From positions 1 through 7,101 of the forward strand of contig JBJHCR010000323.1 in assembly GCA_050486105.1 (NCBI GenBank): 7,101 bases of DNA, given 5' to 3'. Positions within the stretch are counted from its first letter, which is position 1; each line of letters starts with the position of its first letter. A model generated the notes under the pieces. That model made no database searches. It was not told where the DNA came from and was given only the letters and a program-made list of their open reading frames with translations. This document shows positions 1 to 5,554 of this stretch, piece after piece. This DNA is from JAEXNA01 sp050486105. GTDB lineage: Bacteria; Vulcanimicrobiota; Xenobia; Xenobiales; JADMJV01. The position numbers were made by a program, and so were the translations under genes.

Positions 1-3000
1 CCTCGGAGTGACCCTGGCCTGGAAAAATATTGGCCAAGAGTCCCAAGCTCTGGGCCTGATGTTGCCAAACTTCCTTGGCCCGAGGACTGATCCCGAAGAC
101 CCAGGTAATCACCGCTGCCGAACGAGCGTGAGCACTATATCTCAAGAGTCCAGCGGTCCTAAAAAGGCCGATCACCACCCCTAAGATGTTAGCGGCGTCC
201 TCGTCGTGAACACCCCGATCATAGCCTTCATCGTAGCGCACAGATGCGTATTCGCGGACGATCTCAAGCAATTGTCCTTGACCCGCCAGATGAGCTTCGA
301 TGAGGGAGCGGAAAGTCATGTCTCGCCAAGCCTGATTCTGAATATCTTCGAATAGGCAGAAGGCCAGATACTCAGCGCGATAGATCTCGGGAGTCTCGGA
401 GACGTACTCCTGGGCCCAGAATACTTTGGTCTTCTGGAATTCCTCATCGTTCACTCGCTCAAAAAAATCAGTGCCGGTGATGTGATAGGACATCCCACCA
501 TCTCTGGGCACCAGGGATAAACCTAGAGGTTCGGTGTTGAGGGAAAACCGATGTCGACCAAGTCGAACAACATTCTCACCGTCCTCGAACAACTCTTGAC
601 GATCCCGCAACCCTCTGGTCGACTCTTGGCGAGCGTTCTTGAGCCGAGACAAGAGTTCTTCAGCCCGGACATCATCGTTTTGCTCCCTGAGCTTATCTGA
701 GAGTTCACGAACCTTCATGACCATGGGATCAGAGGAGAAAAAAGTGTTGAGGCTCTCAGTATCCTTAAGAGTACTGGCTCGACGAACGATCCCTTCCAAA
801 ACTCGCTCGGCCGCAGAGATCAACTGGTCGATACGACGTTGCCGCTGATCGGTGAGAACCTGCTTCTTGGAGGCGAAGCTGTTCATGATCTCTTCGCGCT
901 TCTCGTACAGGTCTCCGAGGAAGGCGTCAAACTCGCCGAATCTCGCTTCGAGTTCTTCCAAATTCAACAGCAAAGCAGACAAACTCTCGTCCACTTTCTC
1001 CGGGGTGTCGGCCAAGGACAGAGCGCTCTGGGCGTTCTGCCCAAACAGTTTGAACTGAACGCCAAACTCCGCCACCGACTCCTGTTCACCCAACTGCTGG
1101 CGCTTATTGGTGACCAGAGCCCGCACCCGATTGAGTAGACTTGTCACCTCCGAAATTTGCTCGAGTATCTGAGTTCTTAGGGTGGGATCGTCGACCTTGA
1201 GAGTGGCCAAAATCTCTTGCAAGATTTCGAGACCCTTCGCAACCTCGGCCAATTCTTCGGACAACGGGAGAACCTCGGTGGCCCTGGTGACCTCGGCCAA
1301 ACTGCTTTCGACAGTCCGGATACGTTCCCGGTAAGGAGCGAAGGCATCCTGATCCAAGAGAAAGTTGACCGCGGATTTCGACAATTCATCGAACCTCTGG
1401 ACCACGGTGGCCTCGGCGGTCTTCAATCGTTCAAGCTCGGCGTAGCGGGCGTCTTGAGCGGTGATGGCTTTCCCTCGGAGGGAGCGAAGCTTGTCCAAGC
1501 CGGCAACATAGGGGTCGAGTTCTTTCCAGTCGTCGGCTCGAAGAGAGCGAAGAAGAAGGTTGAGTTCCGCCTCAATATCGTCGGCGTCCTTGAGGGCCTG
1601 CTTGCGGAGCTTCTCAACCTTATCGAACTCTTGCAGCACCAGTTCCGAGGTACTCCGGACCTCCTTGAGCACCGATGAGATATCTCCCACCTCGCTGTGA
1701 TCCAGCCAATGATGGCTGTCAATAGCCCGAGTGACCGATCGGATGAGATCTCCGTAAGTCAAAGTCGAAGGGGTTTGCTCACGAATCCGACGGGCGATCG
1801 ACAGACAGTCGGAAACGCCCCGCACCAATTCAGCGTTTCCTATCTTCTCGAGGTAGGCTCCAGAACGTGGTGCCAACTCATAGTTTTCAGCCGACATGAA
1901 AGGGGTCTGCCAGATTTGCAAAGGATGAACCCGAGAGGCCTCCTGGTTTTCGTCAGACCGAAAGATCACCATGGTGCCATCGTCGAAAAGGGAGAAACCG
2001 TGACAGCGAATAGGCGTGCTCATCTCCCGGGAAACCAGGTTGTAGCTCAGCAGGATAGCTTCTCCGGTTTCTGGGCTCCGGAAAACGTAGAGGACGTCTT
2101 CCCCATTGGGAGAGGCCAAGGGTTGCCTGGCTAAGAGGAGCCCCTCAAATTCACCTTCGAAGAGCCTAAGTGCACCCTCCAGCAAGTAATAGCCACCCGG
2201 AAAGATGATCCCGTGAGACTCGGGAAGTTGAACGCAAGATGACCCAATGGCATCTATGCGGTGAACCGATTTATCGCGAGTGTTGTAGACCAGGTAACGC
2301 CACTGCCGTTCCCGATAGGGCAATATCTTCAGCAGGATCAGTTCTTCGGCGTCGTAATAGAATATTTCCGCGTCGTGGAGAGCCTGATTCGGTTGGTCTA
2401 CGAGTTCCCTGTAGATCCCAAGGCCATCCTGAGTGTTGTCTTCCACCTTGACCGTGAGATCGCCGCCCACACACTCTACAAAAAGCTTGTTGTTGATGTT
2501 GACGTGGGGATGAGCACCCGAAACGTGATCCGCCCGAGTGGTCTGGACCCACTGGAAATCGTGGGTCGGTGGATAGACCACCTTGCCCTTATCATCGAGA
2601 AACTCGACTTCCCCATCTCGTCTCATCTCCCACTGCAGGGTCCGACGATCGTCGGCAGCATCCCCGGTCTGCATGTGAGCCAGCAATCGAGTGTTTTGTA
2701 GGCGCAACATTCGCAGCCGCAGCTTCTTCTGAAACTTGACTAAAGTATCGAAGTTTTCGCGGAACTTGGAGTCTTGTAGAAAATTGCGCTCGTCGCTCTT
2801 GCTGAGAGGGGGGAAAGAGAAGGTGCCGTCGTTGTTCTCGAAGCGATGGAGGGCAAACAGATCTCCCGGAGTCGTGCTTTTCATGCCCATTTCAGCGTTA
2901 TAACCAAATAGAAGCAATCCATTGACCGCCGCTATGTCTTGGGGCAGACAATTGTGCTCGGTTCTGATCCGCTCGGTGCCGAGCACGGAAATCTCTCGAC

Positions 3001-3154
3001 CTCCGAAGAGCTCGGAGCGTTTTTCGTTCAGGGCGTCGACTCGGGTTTTGAGTTCCCGAGCCTGAGTCTCTAAGCGAGTCTTGAGAAGCTCATAGGCCCC
3101 CTGTTCGATTTCCTCGGCGCCGCTCTTCTGGTCGTCGGTTGCAGCCTCAGCCAC
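1..3154 (-). CDS. DUF3686-family 'DNA repair ATPase', N-terminal 1051 codons (partial, runs off left edge)
   Basis: The frame is open without a stop from a GTG start at 3154 to the window edge. The start follows a purine-rich ribosome-binding site and lies three bases after the flotillin stop. I recognise the family from conserved stretches: TERIRTEHNCLPQDI (about residues 60-74), an LQNTRLLAHMQTGDAADDRR-like stretch (near 145), RAEELLSRLKNARQE (near 835-849) and YDEGYDRGVHDEDAA (about 973-987). In order it shows a short N-terminal coiled coil (about 20-50), a beta-rich region (about 55-425), a long helical, charged segment (about 490-855), a second beta-rich segment starting LGRHRFSLNT (about 860-900), then the conserved DUF3686-type part. 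Family members are usually about 1600-1850 residues with an AAA-type ATPase module at the C-terminus. That part is outside the window, so no Walker motifs can be checked. The 'DNA repair' name is inherited annotation, not demonstrated function. No signal peptide or membrane segment is visible, so it is probably cytoplasmic and may be recruited by the flotillin encoded just upstream. Confidence 0.88.
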   Translation of the reverse strand, partial: MAEAATDDQKSGAEEIEQGAYELLKTRLETQARELKTRVDALNEKRSELFGGREISVLGTERIRTEHNCLPQDIAAVNGLLLFGYNAEMGMKSTTPGDLFALHRFENNDGTFSFPPLSKSDERNFLQDSKFRENFDTLVKFQKKLRLRMLRLQNTRLLAHMQTGDAADDRRTLQWEMRRDGEVEFLDDKGKVVYPPTHDFQWVQTTRADHVSGAHPHVNINNKLFVECVGGDLTVKVEDNTQDGLGIYRELVDQPNQALHDAEIFYYDAEELILLKILPYRERQWRYLVYNTRDKSVHRIDAIGSSCVQLPESHGIIFPGGYYLLEGALRLFEGEFEGLLLARQPLASPNGEDVLYVFRSPETGEAILLSYNLVSREMSTPIRCHGFSLFDDGTMVIFRSDENQEASRVHPLQIWQTPFMSAENYELAPRSGAYLEKIGNAELVRGVSDCLSIARRIREQTPSTLTYGDLIRSVTRAIDSHHWLDHSEVGDISSVLKEVRSTSELVLQEFDKVEKLRKQALKDADDIEAELNLLLRSLRADDWKELDPYVAGLDKLRSLRGKAITAQDARYAELERLKTAEATVVQRFDELSKSAVNFLLDQDAFAPYRERIRTVESSLAEVTRATEVLPLSEELAEVAKGLEILQEILATLKVDDPTLRTQILEQISEVTSLLNRVRALVTNKRQQLGEQESVAEFGVQFKLFGQNAQSALSLADTPEKVDESLSALLLNLEELEARFGEFDAFLGDLYEKREEIMNSFASKKQVLTDQRQRRIDQLISAAERVLEGIVRRASTLKDTESLNTFFSSDPMVMKVRELSDKLREQNDDVRAEELLSRLKNARQESTRGLRDRQELFEDGENVVRLGRHRFSLNTEPLGLSLVPRDGGMSYHITGTDFFERVNDEEFQKTKVFWAQEYVSETPEIYRAEYLAFCLFEDIQNQAWRDMTFRSLIEAHLAGQGQLLEIVREYASVRYDEGYDRGVHDEDAANILGVVIGLFRTAGLLRYSAHARSAAVITWVFGISPRAKEVWQHQAQSLGLLANIFPGQGHSE

Positions 3155-3157
3155 GTT

Positions 3158-5326
3158 CTACTCTTCTCCGCTTAAGTCGTCGCTCCCCGAAAGTTGCAGA
3201 TCAGCTAAACCCATGCTGCTGACCGCATCCATGATTTTGCGCAGCTTCACTCGGTCGGCACCCTTGCTGTCGTCGGCCAATCGGCTCAACAGTTTCGCTA
3301 AGCTCAGGTTTCTGATGTCGGTGGCACGAACGTTAGACAAGGCATCCTTGATATCTCCAGCAAGGCTCCGAGTCCCATTGGTGTAGTCGCTGACCAGCGC
3401 TCCGGTCAACTCGCCATTCTTGGCAAAAGCATCAATGGATTTGCCCACCGAGGCGGCCTGGAAGATCTTGTCCACAAAAGCTCCGTCTCCGCCGATGATA
3501 TCGATATTAGCAGAGCGGAAAGCCTCGGCCAGAATAGAAGCCTGAGCCTCGGCGATATCCTTGTTGACCCGGATCTGCTCCAGGGCCACAATGCGGTCGT
3601 TCTCAAGCTTGAGACGAAACTCTTCGTGCTCTCGGCCCACCGCATCCAGGGCCTTCATGGCCTCGGCTTTCTTGGCGATCCCTTCGGCTTCCGCCACCAA
3701 CTTGAGGCGCGTGCCTTCGGCCTCGGCCGTCATCTTCTGTCGCGTGCCTTCGGCCTCGGCGGTGAGTTTTTCACGGGTTCCGAATGCTTCCGTCTCATAC
3801 TCGGCCTTGGAAACAGAAACTCTAGCCATCCCGGATTTCTCTTCAGCCGGAGCTTGAGCTTCCAGGACTCGAGCCTTGGCCAGTCCTTCCTTTTCGTGGG
3901 CCAGAGCCATGGCTTCCTTGACCCGAGCCTCGGCCAAGCCTTCGGCTGCTCGCTCGGCCTGCACCCCTTCTGCTAGGCGAATTTTGGCCTGAGCCTGCCG
4001 ATCGGCGGCTTCGAGTTCGGCTTCCACCTGGGTCAGCCGTGCCTTGGCGTTAGAACGAGCGACAATCTCAGCCGCTTCGGCTCTGCGTACGTGCTCAACC
4101 GCTTGTTCTTCGGCGGTGGCCTGGGCAGCGATAATCTTAGCCTCTTTCTCTCGGCGAGCCTGTTCAAGAAGTCGAAGTTCCTTGATCCGTTCTTCTTCTT
4201 GAGCCACATTTTTTTCTACCGCCACACGCTCGGCGATGACGTCTTGGATGTTCTTGCGCTCGATCTCGATCTCGCGCTCTTTTTCAATCTTGCGAAGTTC
4301 GGTCTCACGCTCTCTTTGAATGGCCTCCAGTGCTCGGTCCTTTTCGACTCGCTCGGTTTCCACGGCAATGATTCGCTCGCGGTTCTTTTGGGCGACCTCC
4401 ACCTCGCGCTGTTTGTTCTCGTTGCTGATAGCGATCTGCTCTTCAGCCTCGATGCGGGCCCGTTCGGCCTTGGCCATTTCTTCGGCTTGGATGGAGCGGG
4501 TCTCGGACTGCTGAACAGCCAAGAACGATGAGACCAACTTCTGTTGCTCGGCTTCTTTGTCCTTAACCTGACGCTCGAGATCGAGGAGAATGGTGCGGGC
4601 GTCTGCGTTCTCTTTCTCCACTTCTCTCTTGGCCGTCTGACGAAGCTTATTGGTGTGGATGTGCTGCTCTGAGGTGAGTTCGGTGATCTTGCGGATACCC
4701 TGGGCATCCAAAACGTTGTCGGGGTCGAGATTCTCGATGGGGGTCTGCTCGAGATAGTCGATAGCTGCGTCTTCCAGGTAATACCCGTTCAGGTCGGTCC
4801 CGATGACCTTGATGATCTCATTACGGAAGACTTCTCGCTTGGTGTACAACTCTTCGAAGTCCATCTGCTTACCCACGGTTTTGAGGGCTTCCGAGAACTT
4901 GGCGGCAAACAGAGTATCCAGAACCTGAGGATCCGAAGCCCGGTCGCAACCTACGGATTGGGCCACGTTGAGAACGTCGTCCACTTCGCGCTTGATCTTC
5001 ACATAGAACGACACTCGAATGTCAGCTCGGATGTTGTCCTGACAAATCAAGCCTTCGTGGCCCCGACGGTCGATATTCAGAGTCTTCACCGAGATATCCA
5101 TCATCTCGGCTTTCTCCCACAGGGGAAACACTACCCCACCAGTGAAGGACACTTTGGGCATGGAATTAGGCTTGAGAGCGTGGCTAATGACCAGGGCGTT
5201 CCCTTGTTCGATCTTCACCAGGTTCCTGGTAACCAGCCGCCAGCAGTAAGCTGCGAACAGCAGTCCGCCGATAAAGATCCAACTTCCAGGGATCTCCATT
5301 CCAAAAAACTCAAAAGCAAACAACAC
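3158..5326 (-). CDS. Flotillin-family SPFH/band-7 membrane scaffold protein (YqiK-like)
   Basis: This is a complete 722-residue protein. The start is a GTG preceded at ideal distance by GAGGAGGT. Residues about 12-29 form one hydrophobic segment (IPGSWIFIGGLLFAAYCW), which should anchor or insert the N-terminus in the inner membrane. An SPFH/band-7 domain follows from about residue 36 to 200, and then the family motif EQTPIENLDPDNVLDAQGIR (about 192-211). Residues about 218-590 are an almost uninterrupted Glu/Ala/Arg/Lys-rich coiled coil, as in flotillins, which oligomerise through it. It contains short tandem repeats, listed separately. The IDIIGGDGAFVDKIFQAA stretch (about 606-623) matches the C-terminal part of bacterial flotillins, and the last residues are acidic. 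Flotillins organise membrane microdomains and protein complexes. They have no known catalytic activity. The protein is longer than E. coli YqiK (about 550 residues), mainly through the coiled coil and C-terminal tail. No NfeD-type partner gene adjoins it. Its partner here is the giant ATPase directly downstream. Confidence 0.95.
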   Translation of the reverse strand: MLFAFEFFGMEIPGSWIFIGGLLFAAYCWRLVTRNLVKIEQGNALVISHALKPNSMPKVSFTGGVVFPLWEKAEMMDISVKTLNIDRRGHEGLICQDNIRADIRVSFYVKIKREVDDVLNVAQSVGCDRASDPQVLDTLFAAKFSEALKTVGKQMDFEELYTKREVFRNEIIKVIGTDLNGYYLEDAAIDYLEQTPIENLDPDNVLDAQGIRKITELTSEQHIHTNKLRQTAKREVEKENADARTILLDLERQVKDKEAEQQKLVSSFLAVQQSETRSIQAEEMAKAERARIEAEEQIAISNENKQREVEVAQKNRERIIAVETERVEKDRALEAIQRERETELRKIEKEREIEIERKNIQDVIAERVAVEKNVAQEEERIKELRLLEQARREKEAKIIAAQATAEEQAVEHVRRAEAAEIVARSNAKARLTQVEAELEAADRQAQAKIRLAEGVQAERAAEGLAEARVKEAMALAHEKEGLAKARVLEAQAPAEEKSGMARVSVSKAEYETEAFGTREKLTAEAEGTRQKMTAEAEGTRLKLVAEAEGIAKKAEAMKALDAVGREHEEFRLKLENDRIVALEQIRVNKDIAEAQASILAEAFRSANIDIIGGDGAFVDKIFQAASVGKSIDAFAKNGELTGALVSDYTNGTRSLAGDIKDALSNVRATDIRNLSLAKLLSRLADDSKGADRVKLRKIMDAVSSMGLADLQLSGSDDLSGEE
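3161..3169 (-). promoter_or_regulatory. Ribosome-binding site of the DUF3686 ATPase gene, inside the flotillin C-terminus
   Basis: The minus strand reads GGAGAAGAG and ends six bases before the GTG start at 3154. These nine bases are also the last three sense codons (Gly-Glu-Glu) of the flotillin. The stop codon and one further triplet separate it from the start. This placement supports the GTG as the true start and predicts translational coupling, with ribosomes finishing the flotillin re-initiating on the ATPase. Confidence 0.7.
3677..3775 (-). repeat. Three tandem 33-bp (11-residue) repeats in the flotillin coiled coil
   Basis: The units run from 3775, 3742 and 3709 downward and encode REKLTAEAEGT, RQKMTAEAEGT and RLKLVAEAEGI (residues 518-550). 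The first two share a long identical DNA stretch around GCCGAGGCCGAAGGCACGCG. The third is more diverged at DNA level while keeping the peptide pattern. An 11-residue (hendecad) period is typical of right-handed or nearly straight coiled coils, so this segment may differ in pitch from heptad regions. Recent duplication is likely for the first two units. Confidence 0.85.
3836..3943 (-). repeat. Two tandem 54-bp (18-residue) repeats in the flotillin coiled coil
   Basis: The units encode EGLAEARVKEAMALAHEK (residues 462-479) and EGLAKARVLEAQAPAEEK (residues 480-497). A weaker third copy beginning SGMARVSVSKAE may follow. Eighteen residues equals five helical turns, which fits duplication of a helix segment. 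The second copy contains a proline (EAQAPAEEK), which may put a kink in the rod. Confidence 0.75.
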
Positions 5327-5332
5327 GTTTGG

Positions 5333-5340
5333 ACCTCCTC
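5333..5340 (-). promoter_or_regulatory. Strong ribosome-binding site of the flotillin gene
   Basis: The minus strand reads GAGGAGGT, a near-perfect anti-Shine-Dalgarno match, ending six bases before the GTG at 5326. It fixes the start at this GTG rather than at the TTG codon immediately after it, and predicts efficient initiation. Confidence 0.85.
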
Positions 5341-5348
5341 AATCCGTC

Positions 5349-5365
5349 AGCCTTTAGACAAGGCT
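5349..5365 (-). promoter_or_regulatory. Small hairpin in the flotillin 5' leader
   Basis: A perfect 6-bp inverted repeat (AGCCTT / AAGGCT) surrounds a 5-base loop. It lies eight bases upstream of the flotillin ribosome-binding site. If the promoter at 5439 is used it would be in the untranslated leader, where it could affect mRNA stability or initiation. There is no T-tract on the minus strand after it, so it is not an intrinsic terminator. A six-pair stem can occur by chance. Confidence 0.4.
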
Positions 5366-5399
5366 ACACAATCAGAAAACCAGCTTTCTGGCACGAAAA

Positions 5400-5411
5400 C
5401 ACCCCAGGGTG
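5400..5411. promoter_or_regulatory. Short dyad, possible operator
   Basis: CACCC-CA-GGGTG is an inverted repeat with 5-bp arms and a 2-base centre, located downstream of the candidate flotillin -10 element. A repressor bound here would affect flotillin transcription first. It is a single copy with no recognised family consensus, so this is only a candidate. Confidence 0.25.
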
Positions 5412-5417
5412 CGCCGA

Positions 5418-5446
5418 TTGTGCTACAGCCCTTCTTCCATTATAGG
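5418..5446 (+). promoter_or_regulatory. Candidate promoter of the ABC-F gene
   Basis: TTGTGC (5418-5423) and TATAGG (5441-5446) are separated by 17 bases, the ideal spacing for a housekeeping sigma factor. Each hexamer is only a partial match (three and four positions). Transcription would start near 5453, leaving a leader of about 100 bases. The -10 overlaps the opposite-strand TATAAT, so the two promoters probably compete or share opening. Confidence 0.35.
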
Positions 5447-5466
5447 AAATAACCCTCTGTAGTTAT
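5439..5466 (-). promoter_or_regulatory. Candidate promoter of the flotillin-ATPase operon
   Basis: The minus strand carries an exact TATAAT at 5444-5439. The best -35 candidate at 16-base spacing is ATAACT (5466-5461), which matches TTGACA at only three positions, so an activator or other sigma contacts may be needed. Transcription would start near 5432 and give a leader of about 105 bases before the GTG at 5326. The -10 is framed by TTCC and GGAA arms (5435-5448). Confidence 0.45.
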
Positions 5467-5542
5467 CTTCAGAAAAAAGAAGACCGGCAAGGAAGGTTTC
5501 CAGCGCTATTCAGGGGTACCAAAGACCAAAGTTCACCACCTC

Positions 5543-5548
5543 GAAGGT
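5543..5548 (+). promoter_or_regulatory. Ribosome-binding site of the ABC-F gene
   Basis: GAAGGT ends six bases before the GTG at 5555. The reading frame is open upstream to a stop at 5450-5452, but it contains no ATG, GTG or TTG start codon in frame there. This makes GTG 5555 the only sensible start, and it gives the N-terminus MIGVVSLEKHFGG that ABC-F proteins typically have. Confidence 0.6.
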
Positions 5549-5554
5549 CCCACT

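Noticed and set aside
461..467. A7 run (T7 in the coding sense) in the ATPase gene as a possible frameshift or sequencing error
   Set aside because: The frame is intact on both sides and the encoded TGTDFFERV fits the family pattern, so no indel is indicated.
839..1678. Plus-strand open frames of about 99 and 153 residues opposite the ATPase gene
   Set aside because: They lie wholly antisense to a long recognised coding frame, have no convincing ribosome-binding sites, and their peptides resemble no family. Codon choice in the real gene keeps the opposite frames free of stops.
1697..2701. Further plus-strand open frames (about 145 and 146 residues) opposite the ATPase gene
   Set aside because: They are shadows of the minus-strand frame, which is continuous and matches DUF3686-family motifs across this interval.
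3561..4531. Plus-strand open frames over the flotillin coiled coil, rich in Leu/Phe/Ser
   Set aside because: Their repetitive composition is the antisense reading of the Glu/Ala/Arg codon repeats. The flotillin frame explains the region fully.
4216..4707. Minus-strand open frame of 163 residues inside the flotillin in another frame, ending near an A7 run at 4209-4215 (possible frameshift site)
   Set aside because: The heptamer A AAA AAT is a weak slippery site, no stimulatory structure is evident, and the peptide is Arg/Ser-rich shadow sequence. The flotillin frame continues intact on both sides.
5491..5501. GGAA-GGT-TTCC mini-hairpin and ACCT-CGA-AGGT at 5538-5548 in the ABC-F leader, as a possible attenuator
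   Set aside because: The stems are only 4 bp. There is no leader peptide with a start codon and no terminator-like stem with a T-tract, so ribosome-mediated attenuation is not supported.
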